Source of the DNA: Bugulina stolonifera
Taxonomy: Eukaryota; Bryozoa; Gymnolaemata; Cheilostomatida; Bugulidae
NCBI GenBank assembly: GCA_935421135.1
Contig: OW285190.1
Span: 11,976,501 to 12,040,500, forward strand
Length of the DNA stretch: 64,000 nt
Reading direction: 5' to 3'
In this document: one piece after another, positions 1-13,880 of the stretch
Position numbering within the stretch: position 1 is the stretch's first letter
Layout: each line of letters opens with the position of its first letter
Position numbers and translations under genes: made by a program
Notes under the pieces: generated by a model
Told to the model about the DNA's origin: nothing
The model's input: only the letters and a program-made list of their open reading frames with translations
Database searches by the model: none

Positions 1-788
1 TAGGCTATGGAACATACATGTATATATTATACATAATATAATAGGCTATGGAACATACATGTATATATTATACATAATATAATAGGCTATGGAACATACA
101 TGTATATATTATACATAATATAATAGGCTCTGGAACATACATGTATATATTATACATAATATAATAGGCTATGGAACATACATGTATATATTATACATAA
201 TATAATAGGCTATGGAACATACATGTATATATTATACATAATATAATAGGCTATGGAACATACATGTATATATTATACATAATATAATAGGCTATGGAAC
301 ATACATGTATATATTATACATAATATAATAGGCTATGGAACATACATGTATATATTATACATAATATAATAGGCTCTGGAACATACATGTATATATTATA
401 CATAATATAATAGGCTATGGAACATACATGTATATATTATACATAATATAATAGGCTCTGGAACATACATGTATATATTATACATAATATAATAGGCTAT
501 GGAACATACATGTATATATTATACATAATATAATAGGCTATGGAACATACATGTATATATTATACATAATATAATAGGCTATGGAACATACATGTATATA
601 TTATACATAATATAATAGGCTCTGGAACATACATGTATATATTATACATAATATAATAGGCTATGGAACATACATGTATATATTATACATAATATAATAG
701 GCTCTGGAACATACATGTATATATTATACATAATATAATAGGCTATGGAACATACATGTATATATTATACATAATATAATAGGCTCTG
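1..788. repeat. 41-bp tandem satellite, about 19 copies
   Basis: A head-to-tail array with a constant 41-bp period. Each unit begins taggctatgg and contains the palindromes acatgt and tatata. Copies are almost identical; the main variation is one site, ctatgg versus ctctgg. The array runs off the left edge of the window and ends abruptly at about 788. There are no spacers between units, so this is a satellite and not a CRISPR array. Confidence 0.97.
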
Positions 789-1490
789 CGAAAAGTATGG
801 CAGTACAAAATTAAAGTAATATTCAGAAATTTATTTTTCATCATTTTCATGGCACTCAAATAATGACATGATTTCAGAATGAAGTAGTCTCGTGTAATAA
901 GATATCTGATGCACATCTTTTTCACTTCCAACTTTCAATACTCTTCAACATTTATATTGGCAGAGTCAAACTGACATCTTGATGAATTATAGTACAGTGA
1001 GTGCCTGGTGATAATTCATACCTTTGCCTATGTACATATGTACATGTACTATAATAACATAGAATTACACAGTATCGGTGCTGTTTAGCAAACAAAGTGA
1101 CATATTATCGTACTTGTGTAATCTAATAATATGGAGTTGGGGATAAAAAGGAAAAGTGCCGTGGATCTTTGGCAGTCGTGGATCGTAGGTAGGTTGGGAT
1201 GGTTAAACACCGCACCCTTTCAAGTCAATGTTTTTGAGAATGGAACTACTTCCTTGGCAACTGTTTAGTATAGATAAGGACCTTACCTACTGTCTATGAT
1301 AAGACATATTGGTACAGTCTAATGTACACTATGGTAAGTTTGAACAATTCCTGATAACGCTCAGCAATAACATCAGTATCTAGCTGGCTTTAGCTGTTAT
1401 TATTTGGGTAGTGGATAACAGTAAGTAGACAGGGAGTGTATACTGTTACTGTAGCCTGTTATTCTACATGCACATCTACATAGCGCAGAG
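789..1490. other. Intergenic stretch upstream of gene A
   Basis: No open frame with protein-like character and no recognisable element. It lies between the satellite and the first signal-peptide exon, so it should contain the gene A promoter. I could not pick out a convincing TATA box or initiator. Confidence 0.5.
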
Positions 1491-4400
1491 ATGAGGAGCT
1501 GCAGGATCTTGGTGGTTACCCTCAGTCTACTTCTGGTCACAGAAGGTGAGTTCTGGTCTTAGTTTATATAGGCCTATATCTATGGTACATGTTACGGTAC
1601 ACATTACAGTATACGTAATGCAAACAGCTCTCCAATAGATGCCTCTGATTGGAAGATTAGATGTAGGCTATGATGAGGTATCAGTGTACTCCACATTCAA
1701 AATTTTCAGTTGATGCATTTGCATGTGTGCCACGGATAAAGGTAAATACAATTTATAAGGTAATTTGATATGAACATTTCAAATTTGTCACTAAAAATAG
1801 AAAATACAACCTGCAAACACGTTTTTGGAGCAGTTGTTTTAAAAAAAATACACACTGTGACATCACAGTGTATTCTGCAGGAGATGGCAATTAGAAACCT
1901 CCTTTCACATGTCCAATAACAAGGCTTGTAGCCGAAGCAAAATTGTGCACAGTGATTGGATAATAATAAAAACCTATTGTTTATCTTATCTTAAAAAGTA
2001 ATTATTAATTTATATATTCTATTTTATGCACAGGTTTACACTCTAATTATTGGACATGTGAAAGGAGGTTTCTAATTGCCATCTCCTGCAGAATAATCCA
2101 CTTCTGATTGGACAGTGGATATTTAAAAACTGCTCCAAAAATGCGTTTGCAGGTTGTATTTTTATTTTTAGAGACAAATTTGAAATGTTCATATCAAATT
2201 ACGTAATAATTTGTATTTACCTTTATCCGTGGCATGAATAGTTTTTAATTATTCATGATTCAGGGTGTAATAACTCTGAAGTTGGCCTAAATGAACTTTT
2301 ATATAAAATTTGGCTTCCTAACCGGAGTTCCTCTATTTAGTAAAACATGTGTGAAAGTGCAATGTTAGTTATCTTTATTTACGAATTAATGGTGTTGCAA
2401 AACATTATGCCTCTATCCAATGGCACGCATATTCATAGATACTGTACCTCTTGGCAGAATTGCAAATGACATATTGCCTGATACATGTATAAATTATACA
2501 TGTTGATGTAGGCCTAAAAGAGAGAAATCATCATATAACCAGAATAATGAAATACATGACTGTATTATTAGCACAACGAATACTGTGACAAATTTCTTGC
2601 ATGAAAATAATGTTATCATGTTATGCCTACAACCAACACTAGTACAATACCATCGTGTACAATTGTGCAACGGTGCCATGGCATCACCATCTAATGCTGT
2701 CTCAATGAAATAAAAAGCTGCTGAATGTATAACTACAATATATCACTGGCTGGTCTCTGCGCAGTTGCATCATCAGTAATGGAGAGCACTGTTTGCCATG
2801 TTACGTGTTATATTTCTCACTAGCATTTACTGGGGAAGAGACATTCAAGGCAGATCTGTCTTTCTTCTTCAACTAACTATGGACAGGATTTTTCAAGTAT
2901 TAGTTACCATACTTACTACATGACTTTGTATATTCTCTTATCTTTTCAGGTGTAACCGGTGATGGATGTGGCACGCCACCACAAGCACCCAACACAAAAC
3001 CAGTTGTAATAGGAGGAAAGGCTAAAGCTGGAGATACAATACAGCAGGAGTGTGCAGATGGTTTTGTACCAGAGATAAATAAGATTCTATGTGAATGCCT
3101 GGATACAGGAAAGTGGGATGACCATTGCAATAGGAGTATAATCTGTAAAGGTAACAAATACAATAACCAGAATGTATGCTCGGCTTTGAGAAATAAATTT
3201 TAAGTTTAAATTAATGTAATTGCAGTATTGTACTAGTAAGACCTATGTGCATTGACACAGCCCCAACAGCAGGGTGAGTGGCAAATACCAGTGAGAATAC
3301 TCAAGGGTTCATTGTATGTGAACTGATGCTGCCAATTCAAGCAGTTTTAAATCTGTAAATCCTATCCATAATATATTTATATTAACTCTCTATGTTAAGG
3401 TGTGTTTTGTCTGATTACTAGTAGATTTACCAACATTCTAAGAGATTGGAAAAGATATCTGGCTAGTACTAGAAATTTGTAGTAAAAGTATTGGTATAGC
3501 CATAGAATATACTATTACTATCACAGTATATAGTAAACAGTATATCTTGTACAAACAAAACTAGAAAGCACACTAGCAATTGCCATTTTTGTGCATTGCT
3601 AGTACGAAGTAAATGTATGTATATAAATACAAGTAGTTGACCCACTCCTTCATATTTCAGCTTGCATTGGACAGGCTATACATTGGTTTGTACTAATAGT
3701 AGTTTAGTATTTTGGTTAACCCATATATTGTACCCAAAGTATACAGCTATTGATATACTGGTGTATTTATTACACAGTAATAATAGGTTTATCATCATGG
3801 TAAACATTTAATATTAAGACATGGGGGTGACCATAATTATGTGTAATGTTTATCTGTAGCAAGGTTACTTTTTATTTGTGAACAGTCGATGACCGTCGCT
3901 GCCCACCTGTGGAAGCAGCCCATCACTGGCTGGGGGCTTGTAGACAATAGGTATTAGTATTAGGTATTAGGGATTAGCAGATGTGTAATCAGTGTACAAT
4001 GTAGATTGTATTATATATAATTTATAACTTGTTATGTTGTATATATTTATCTCTAGAGATACCTGAGCCACCTTCTAGCTTCAGTGTAGGACCTTATAGC
4101 AGTACCTACACCGGCTCTGTCAGATTAACCTGGACACTTCCCAGTAGAAGAGATATTGTTACTAACTATGAGGTACTAGTAGCCTACTACACCAACTATC
4201 CAGTCAAACAATGCTAATTTTATATGTTATGTTATGTTATGTTACCTTACGTTACGTTGCGTTACGTTACATTACGTTACGCTACACTGCGCTGTGCTAC
4301 GCTATGTTATGTTATGTTATACACAATCACCTACCTACACATGTATATGTGCAATGCACAACATTACAATACTTAGAATGCTTACATATTATACTTAAAG

Positions 4401-7400
4401 GGGTTGTGACAGGTAATCTATGTGCATATTCAATGCAGCCACTCTTATTCAGGTTGGCAGCAGTTAGTCTGAAAGCTGTGGAGTTGTGTTCTCTTGCACA
4501 CACTGAATAATATGATGCTATTGGCTACTGACCAAAAAGCAACTTGAAAATGAAGTCACATGATGCATTATTTTAGCTTTTTCATAAGAAACAGTTTCAA
4601 AAAAGTCATTTTACAAGATCATAGTAAATCAGTAATAATGCTAGTCTGGTCTCTGGTCTCATGCCGGGCAGGGGCAGCTATGTAAGGACTCATGGTCCTC
4701 AAGTAGCTAGCCCTGTGTGGCACAATCCCAAGTAAGTGGTAAGTACAAAGGCTAACTAACAAGAGAGCTTCAGGTAAAGTGTCAAGTCTGCACTGTACTG
4801 TATGCTACTGTATAAAGGTACATTGGTCCCAGGCAGGCTGGTGATTTGAGTCAGTCAGGTTATATGAATCATACAAAACAACTCTCCCAGTCTCACCGGG
4901 ACCCTCCCTCCCGTTTTCAGAACCCATCTGTCATAAATGTGTGATTTGCCCACTTTTTATAGTATTACTGTTCTCAGACAACAAAGCTGTTTTGTAATTA
5001 GTTGTGGTCACTTTGCTATGTTATGATACTGCAAGCCTACATAGCACATTTTGTTTTGTTTACATTGTTTTACATGTTGAGGCTGCTGTCTTGCTATCAT
5101 AGCTTTATCCACTATATAATCTGATGCACAGTGTTTTCTAACCAGTTTTATTATAATTGTCTTACAACCTGAGCAGTACAAATAAACTTCAGGATTTATG
5201 TCTCTTAAAATATTGCCAAAGAACAAACTCCCAAGCTCCTGCAAGCCCTCCCGGTTTGGGATTTTAGTCAATAATAACTTTTATTTGCTATTTTGGTGAC
5301 TATTATGGACATATAAGCTGACTACAAGCTAGCAGCTCATACATTTAATGTTTATATGATATAATTTGTTTTGGAGCTATTTTGGTTTATTAAAGCTATG
5401 CAAGCTTAGTCTCCCCAACTATATAATAATGAAGAACTTTTGTTTGTTTTGCAATGGATAGTAAATGGATAGAAGATAGTACCTCATGGTCGTACACAGT
5501 ATTAGATAGTAATTAAAGGATCCCTCTCACTAATTACCCTGCTCAGCAAATCTAGTTTTGTGTCAAAATGAAGGCAGCAGCAAAGTCATGTGTTTCAGAG
5601 TTGTGCTCTCAACATATTTCTCCTTCCCATGATGCATCGCGCGATGCGCTAAAGTGCTGCCCTAGGACGAATTTTTGATGAAGACACCCTAAACGGCATT
5701 TTTTTTTATATAAGTTGTATAGAGAGAGGTTTAGTTTTTTGCAAATATTTTCAAAAGTAGCCTGAAATATGCAAAAATAATCCATGGGCATATACTACTT
5801 GCAACCATGCACCCTTCAATTTATATTACACCCTTGAAAGAAGTTTTATTTTTATAGCTGCCATTGTTTATTCGAAACTATGGATTATCATACTAATATC
5901 AAATTTTATAAACAAACCAAAGTCACATGACCATGCTAGCGGTCTGCACGTGGTATTTTGTTTACAATACAATTGATCACAGAGTTATTGCAAGTACCAA
6001 GATTAGATACTGTACTATCTATCTCCGTTCATGTCTATGGGTTGAGTTGAAAATTCATAGTACACAGAAACGCTAAGAATGGCATTCGAAAGTTGGATTT
6101 TCATTTCATAAATTTCATTTTCTGAAAAACATGAGCTTAGTTTATGGCCAGATTGTCAGCCATCACAATACTCAGCATGAGCATGGTAAGCATTTAATAT
6201 ATGTACTCATTTTTATTTATTTTGTTTAAAAAACAAACAAATGACTAAGATTGAAATTAAATATTAAATATTAAATAAATAATTAATAAAATTGGATAAC
6301 TTTTAACACAAAAGTAAGTCATATGATTATTATATTTCATATTATTATAACATTAGTTGGGCTATATGATGTGATATAATTATAATAATCTAAGTGATTA
6401 TGATTTTAACATATTTATATTACAATACTGTGAAACTAAATTTTAATATTGAATATAATATTCAATTGAGTTTTGACAATGAACTTTACAAAAATGTGAA
6501 GTTATTGTATTGTAATTGTTGTATTAAATTAATAAATTTAAAATAAGTCTTTACATCTACAATATGAATATGCATATTCAAATACAATTTACAATACACA
6601 TATTCTGCGAAAATATAGTTAGTTGATTCATTTAGCCAAGCAAAATTTGGATGTAAATACAAACAATAATTCTATCATAAATTTATTTCTAAAATAATCA
6701 ATTGATTGATCTGGTCTATTCAAGATATTTGAATTACTGTATTTAGTTTATTCACTCTTTTAACCCCCCCCCCCCGGCTAAATCTAAAAAGTTGGTGGGA
6801 CCTGATACTAACTTCATTAGACACAAATTCACCTCTCTAATGCAGCTGAGCTAACCTAGTGTACTTTTATTTATGTCCACATGGTCAAAATTTTTTTTGA
6901 TTAAAACAGCCACGCTTCATTTCTAAAGAATTTTATGTTTTTATTGTATTTGTATCTTACGATATACTCACTGTGTTGATTACAGACTAGTTCCAATGCA
7001 GTCAGCAAGTAACTTTCCTGACATCGATAAAGACATAGTTGCATTTGATTGTTTGCTGAAAGGAAGGAATGATCTGGTGAGCAGGGTAAAGACGCACACT
7101 CACCTTTGATGAAGAATTTGTAAATCGAATGCCAACCTCAATTTCTACATCCAGTTCTTTCTACTGGTAGGTGTTTATAATTTGTTATGTAGCTCATTAC
7201 AATATAGCACTAAAACCTTCTTCTTGAATTAAATTTATGCACAAACTTATAAACTCATTGAGGTAGATTTCATCAGTCTATTCTTGCAAAATGTGAAATA
7301 CACAATCATGCTTTAGCTAACAAAACCGACAACCTATGCGATTTAGGAGGTTTGAATTCCGAAGAAGGTCTTCCTTCTGTACCATATTGAACTATAATAA

Positions 7401-10400
7401 TATCCAGCTCTAGGAGCCGTGGAGGCCCCTCGACTAGCTCTGCTATTGGGCAGCCATGTTAAAGAATTGTGTTTGGCGCCATAAATATTATATTGCTATC
7501 ATTATTTTTTAGCACAGTGAGATTCCAAAGCTGTATGAAAGAAGGGGAACCTAGCTAGACCAATTCCATGCTACCAGACACTGGCGTGGAAATTCAAACT
7601 ATTCTACAGCTTGCACTATATCATCTTTATCTTCAGTGTTGGAAAAAGCATAGGTAAGTGTTGTAGCAGTAATATGTTATGTACATCAACTTGGTTATCA
7701 GTACTAGTACTCCGGCATCAGCTATTCAACAGGGTGGAAAATTCTGTTGTGGGAGTTGAACCCAACCATTGATGTTTTTTCTTCGGAATAGCAATATAAT
7801 TTTGGTAAGGGTCACAACCATTTTTCTTAATAAAATGCTCTACATTTTGAATTGCAGATAATACACATTGGATTGCAAAAGAAGTGTTCTAAATGTACAT
7901 TTCACCCGTACTCCAAGAGGTTTCCTCATCAAGTAACTATGTAAAAGGTGAAGCGTTATAGTGCCTCAGCATTCAAGGTGAACGATTACGATTGAAAACA
8001 AACTTCTGCTGGCGCCCTACATGGACTGTGTATCTCATTATGACTTAATTCTGCCCACAATGTATATTATACATACACTGTTCATGTTCAATACTTTACA
8101 CATGTATTTTACCCTGGTTTCCGCTGTTTTCATTGTTGTATTTTGTTATAAACAGATAAGGTAAATCAACAATAAATGTTTCAAGATATTGAAGTTGAAT
8201 AGTCATTTGATGTTCTCATATTTAATAACTAAGAATGACGATTACATTTTCAGAGAGTACGACAGACCAAATCATTTCAAACATTTTTGTTGAAATGTGC
8301 ATGCATCATAGTCAGGCGGATTTATACATGTACACGTGATTCCATGGCTATTGAGTTTAGTCTCCAGCACTTTGCCAAAAGTATACTAACAGGCCTAAAT
8401 CAATCTTGCAATCATAGCTCAGTGTCATAAAACGTAGAGGGCAATAAAATATTTCTAGAGTTTGTATTGGTAGATAATCAGTAAATTAATGTTTATAACA
8501 ACAGCACTTACATGTATTTACAAATGGAAAATTGCGGTTTCATCTAGTAAAATAAACCCTCCCTAAAGACTGGGAAAGATAAGAAAAATAGCACAAAATA
8601 CATGTCAAATCGAATACAATAGTCTATAAAGTATAAATTTTGAGCCGCGTGTATTTTCAATTGACTATGACTGCAAACACATAAAAATGTTTAACATACA
8701 ATAAATGAGTAATCTTGGAATTCAAAATAATGACATCTTGGAACAAGCTAACTCTACTCGGCTAATTGCAAATAACCATGAGTGCATAATATTAGTTCTT
8801 GTTAACATTAAAGCTTGTGGATTACGATCACTTGAAACGTGGCAGTAACAATCAAATTAATAAATAGAAAAGATCATTAAGGTAACTGCACAATATAGTC
8901 AAAATCAAACTAGAATTGGCTATCAAAGACATCAAATACAACACGTACTGTACTCATAGAAATTCTATTTACTGAAAGATCATACATGAAGTATCAGGCC
9001 AACTACTAATACATATATAAATGAAAAAAATTCCAATTGTGTCAGAATATTAATATTTGAAGGTACCAGTCAATACTTTACAAACCTCACGATTGATTTA
9101 GCTGCTCAAATTGTTGGTAAGTACTTCAGTTCAAGCATGTTGCTTGGTCGATGTTTCTACAACATTATGTGAACATGTGACCATACTATTGGATCACCTA
9201 AAAGTATATTAACGTCAACAGATGGTACTTAAAATCAGCCCACACTAAGCAACAGAATATAACTGCTAGGTACAATGTACAAGATTGAAAATGATGAATA
9301 CAAATCAAACCGACGCTGATTTTGCTAGGCTACATTCCAAAAACCACAGTACAGGAAAGTAATATGTACATGCAGCAGTGTTTACAGTGAAAACTTTGCT
9401 GAATCTTGAAGGTGTATGATGCACTTACCTTATGTATACCTATGTAAAACGAGTCAACTTGGTTTCCAAGGTACAATACTCGTCACTCAAGTATGGCTTT
9501 AAGAGGTTGCGATTGATGGGACTTCACATTCCTGGGCCATAGTCTTGACAAACTACTAAAAAGAAGCATTCATTACACACATTTTAGTCATCATAGTATT
9601 ATTATTACAATAGAGAAAGAAAATGAGTTGAATATAGTGTCATGAAAAAGTTTATTTTACTTACGGCTGCAATCAAATGATGCAATTATTTTGAAATTCA
9701 ATAAATTAAATTTTTGATCAGGTACTGCATATAGGCCTACATATATGTAGACAGCAACAATCCTAGTTAATAAAGTTAATATTATAATCCCAATATTTTA
9801 TTTCCAATTTGCATTTTATCCATTTTAGTAGAGTTTAAAATAGTAAAGTACATGTAATATGATATATGAATGATGTATAATATAATTAGCCATAAGTAAC
9901 TAGCATGTTATTTTAACAAATCACTTATGTATCAATGTGAGCAAGGGGTAAATAACAATAATCATCATTGCTATATTCACATGTATAGATATTTTTAAAT
10001 ATTAATTACACTGTGACACACATAGATAGATCATAGTACATTAAAAATAAAAATTAAATTAAAATCAAAAAGAAAACAAAGTTACTTTCAATGACTTGAT
10101 TGCAATTTTTGCTATGCTTGCCATATACCTTGTATCGTATCATCTCTCGATAGCATTTTCATCTTGCAACAATAATTTCATTTTGGCAAAAGCAAAATAC
10201 TATATTCTATTCTGTCCACAGTCAACTGATCCCCATCGATCACCCGATGGACTTTCCCACACGTGTACATGCACATGCGATTTAGTTAGCCAATTATAAT
10301 ACAGTGCAAGTAACCAATCATGATGGTTGCTCTAGCGAGCACGTGGGTGTCTCAAAGTGTAAACAAAAACGGTGAGAGGGGTCCTTTAATGTTCCTTCAT

Positions 10401-13400
10401 GGCCATTAATAAACCACTTCAAAACACAGCAGTGACCAGATTGGTTACAAACAGTCAGGTAATGTATTGTGACAGCCTCTAAAATAATTGTGACAATTTA
10501 AATTAATATTATTTTATCTTATATTGTCTTCACACTTATATGAGACATCGTGGTTGCCTTAGTCTGAGACCTAGCCTGTCTTCACTAGTTTTGTGCTGGC
10601 AAACAACTTTGTGTACTAGAATCCGTAGCAACCTAGTACATGTACTTGAAGCAAAACATTTTTCACCAGCTTAGTTTGTAACTACATGTAACTGACAACT
10701 GTGCCCACAGCAGACAGCCCATAAAGTGTGGTGCTCATTGTTAAAAAAATTTTAAGTATTTTAGCAGTCAAAGAGTCGTTGAGGGTTGTCTCACCATGTA
10801 AAAATCTCCCTCTTTGATGTCAGCCCAACTTGTCATGTATGACATGAATTGGAAAAAAATTTACAATGACCGAAAACAGTTAAAAAGTGAATATATACAG
10901 TAAATGTAGTTATGATTGTCCCTAGTTACTGAATGTCTAGTACCTCATGTTGGAATTATATCCATAACAATAATGACCTGAAAAGGTCTGACTGATACAA
11001 TCCTTGCCTATTATAGACCACCTAGTTATTTTATGCAACTATGCCACTATATGTAATATACAATATGTTTGTATACAGGTGTTATTATAATATAATATTA
11101 TTATACATGTATTTTTATTGTATGTAGGCTTACAATTATAATAATCATATACATTGTGTATCGTATATACATGTATGATAGGCTTACAATGCAAAGTAGA
11201 ATATGCAGTAGCATATTTATAGGTGACTACAGGCTATGTATATGTATATGATAATAATATACATACATATACAGGCTATGTATATGTATATGTACATGTA
11301 CATGTACATATATGCAGCAGCCTATTTGTAGGTGACTAGATATACATGTACACATACATGTATATCTAGTAGACCAAGACAGTTTTTATACCAGGGAAAG
11401 GAGTAATAACTAATAACCATCATCAATATATTCTTTATAAGGTATACAGTAGTAATATAACCTGATATTGTAGATGAGATGTAATGGTAATAGATGGGTC
11501 ACTCTGTCAGCAGGAGCTTCAGCCTATAACTATGGTTATGGTGTAACACCCTACACAGTACAGAGATGTGAGATTAGGTCAGCGAATGGAGCAGCTAAAA
11601 GTAGAATTGTTACAAGTAATGAATATCGGACACTCTGTGACAGTGAGTGTTATATTATTGTCAGCCTCATGTCACACAAATATTATTATGTATTATTATG
11701 CTACAAGCTACATGTACCCTGTTGTGTATTATTTATTGACAAAAACTGTTACTAACAAACTTCTGTGAATTTGTATTACTGTTTTGCTAAAGCTCTATAA
11801 GGATTGGTGTAGGTTATACATTCTACAAATACTAGTAACTAATTCAATCCTAAGTAAAAAAGACAATCTCAAGAAGAGTTTAGAATCTCTGCATGTTCAA
11901 AGGATAATATGATTTTGTTATAAAAATGATATTGCATCACCATCCTAACTACTTATCACTAACATATTATATTACGCTCGAAATTGGTAGCAATACCAAT
12001 TTCTTGAGCATTTTACCTGGGAGATACACTGAACTGGTGACATTACGCAATTCTCGCTGTCTCTGGCAGCTTGAGAACTTTGGTTCAGTGGATTTCACAC
12101 CTTTTAAATACGCTTTGCTGTAAATATACAGTATTGCTAAGGTGTTCTCCCAGGCATATCTCTGAGCTGCACTGATGAGGTGTTAAACACCGAAACGGTA
12201 CACTGTATGCAGATTGAGTATATGTATATATATATATATTTTTTAACTTACAGCTCCATCACAACCATTTGGACTGGGGTACAAGCCACCAGTCATTGTA
12301 GAAGATTCTGGAGAGAAGAAATGGAAATACAATATCTCCTGGCAGGTGGATTACTATTGGGTCACATTGTGCTATTCATTTACACTAAGTTACAAGTAGA
12401 GTATGTCATAATTATATACATTCTTCATAACACCAGTTTATTTAAATATTCATGCTTCTAAAAAATATTATGACATAATTTAATTGGGAAATAATAATTT
12501 TATTATAGTATATTATATATCATATTTTAGTATTGTAACAGCTATAACTGCTATAACTATAATAATTATAGATAATGAATAATATGTTTGCTGTCCACAC
12601 CTTGTGCACACAACCTGTTTACATCTAATATTATATCTCTAAAAGGCACCTAACAAGATCAACTGTGACAGTCTACACCCCAAATACCCATACCAGATCC
12701 GGTACCCATCTGATAGCTCCAGTTCAGTAGTATCTACTACCAACAGTACAGTTATATATGCTGAGGGAGATGTTGATATCACATTCACTGTATGGGCTAG
12801 AAGTAGCAATCTAACATTAAAGTTATCTCCACCTACTACTATATCTATTAGAGCACCAGCTATCCTAGGTGAGTGCTGGAAGGCTAGTCAATTTAATCAT
12901 AAATTTCTTTCAAGGTTTCCATTAATTAGATTTGCTTGTCCTGAACTTGTAGTTGAAGGCCTGCGGGAGACAGTGTGTGATTCGTAAGCCAGAAATAGTA
13001 GTATGTATGTAGTTCTATAATATTGGTAAAATGTATATGTCATTGGAATACTGGTGTAATCAGTTTAGAACTAGGATTTTAAAATTTCTCCTATTGCAGC
13101 ATGTGGGTTGGCTTGTATTGGTTTCGTTATATGAAGCCAGGTACAGCCTTTTACTTCCATTATTTAATAGCACTTGATAACTTACCTTGAACTCTGTCAC
13201 AGTGCAGCAAATCGGAGGCATAATGTTTGTAAATAGAAACATGTGTACGAATTAAACTGTGTTTGCTGTTTCCAAAGAGTCCATCCAATCTTACTATCTA
13301 CCCACTAAATTATTAACTCTCTGCATAGTGAAGTTAACACTATGGGTTTGTTGTACTGAAACTAGATGTTCCGGAGCCACCTACGAACCTCCAGCTGTCT

Positions 13401-13720
13401 CCACTAAACTCTACATGTGTTGAACTGTCTTGGAACTATACTGGTCTTGATAGTAGAGTTACAGGGTTTCAGGTTCGTTTATTCTGCTGCTTGTCTAGTC
13501 GTAAACTATAAACTATACAACATGTAAATTATAAAGAAGAATTGTACATGTAGGTGGCATAGTACATGGTTATGCTGTGACTTGAAGAATTGTGAAATCT
13601 ACAATGTATCGATGCATTTCACAGTATAAATGTGCTGCTATAAGCTGGAACACAGTGAGTTCAGATCACAGATCCATAACAAAATGTGGATTGAAGTCTT
13701 ACCAGGAAGTTGTGATGTGA
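1491..13720 (+). CDS. Gene A open 5' part: signal peptide, CCP, two Fn3 modules
   Basis: If the transcript is made and exon 8 is used, the reading frame stays open from the ATG at 1491 through eight exons to the TGA at 13718-13720, giving about 352 residues. The product would have a hydrophobic leader beginning MRSCRILVVTLSLLLVTEG, one sushi-like domain with paired cysteines and a C-terminal WDDHC motif, two complete Fn3-like modules and a half module. No membrane segment is visible, so it would be secreted. The splice phases are exactly those of gene B over the same exons. This is the part of gene A that could still function; whether it is expressed is unknown. Confidence 0.45.
1729..2233. 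mobile_element. 505-bp foldback (inverted-repeat) element in intron 1 of gene A
   Basis: Arms of about 190 bp at 1729-1919 and 2047-2233 are near-perfect reverse complements, starting gccacggataaaggtaaatac and ending gtatttacctttatccgtggc, around a unique centre of about 127 bp. There is no open frame. This is the form of a MITE or foldback element. No clear target-site duplication was found, so the superfamily is not assigned. Confidence 0.85.
4223..4320. repeat. Degenerate TTATG/TTACG pentanucleotide tract
   Basis: About 20 imperfect five-base units begin 51 bp after the donor of gene A exon 3. The units drift between ttatg, ttacg and ctacg. It is intronic and its reading frames are not protein-like. 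Confidence 0.8.
5517..10385. mobile_element. Possible 4.9-kb TTAA-flanked insertion in gene A intron 3
   Basis: The left end reads TTAA then AGGATCCCTCTCAC (5513-5530). The right end reads GTGAGAGGGGTCCT then TTAA (10372-10389). The 14-bp ends are reverse complements with one mismatch, and each is flanked by TTAA, the target used by piggyBac-type elements. The segment accounts for most of the abnormal intron length. There is no transposase-length frame, so it would be non-autonomous or decayed. The terminal repeat is short, so this could still be chance. Confidence 0.4.
11250..11372. repeat. Palindromic TGTACA/TATATG simple repeat
   Basis: Repeated tatatgtatatgtacatgtacatg blocks with several self-complementary runs lie just upstream of gene A exon 4. 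The same low-complexity type recurs at about 31311-31462 and 37290-37350. Confidence 0.7.
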
Positions 13721-13880
13721 TGTGATGTGATGTGATGTGATGTGATGTGATGTGATGTGATGTGATGTGATGTGATGTGATGTGATGTGATGTGATGTGA
13801 TGTGATGTGATGTGATGTGATGTGATGTGATGTGATGTGATGTGATGTGGTGTGGTGTGGTCTGGTGTGATGTGGTGTGA
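13711..13880. repeat. TGTGA pentanucleotide array inside a gene A exon
   Basis: About 34 units of TGTGA, the first 28 perfect and the rest drifting to TGTGG/TCTGG. The array begins within the codons where paralogous exons (25398-25569 and 27494-27659) continue with the second half of the Fn3 domain. That coding half, about 80 bases, is not found after the array. A five-base unit cycles through all frames, so TGA stops cannot be avoided; the first is at 13718. Confidence 0.95.

Larger units (their letters stand above)
4173..11473 (+). other. Very long intron 3 of gene A (7.3 kb)
   Basis: This intron separates the two halves of the first Fn3 domain. The matching introns in genes B and C are only about 300 and 240 bp. 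The excess is largely explained by a possible TTAA-flanked insertion at 5517-10385, a degenerate pentanucleotide tract near 4223-4320 and palindromic TGTACA-rich sequence at about 11240-11370. I found no protein-coding gene inside it. Exon-like stretches near 6131 and 7003 are too weak to call. Confidence 0.7.

Noticed and set aside
1..788. Possible CRISPR array
   Set aside because: Units follow each other with no spacers, and the window is clearly eukaryotic.
6131..7060. Two exon-like stretches with good donors inside gene A intron 3
   Set aside because: Their phases do not fit each other and neither encodes a recognisable protein; they may be chance or noncoding RNA.
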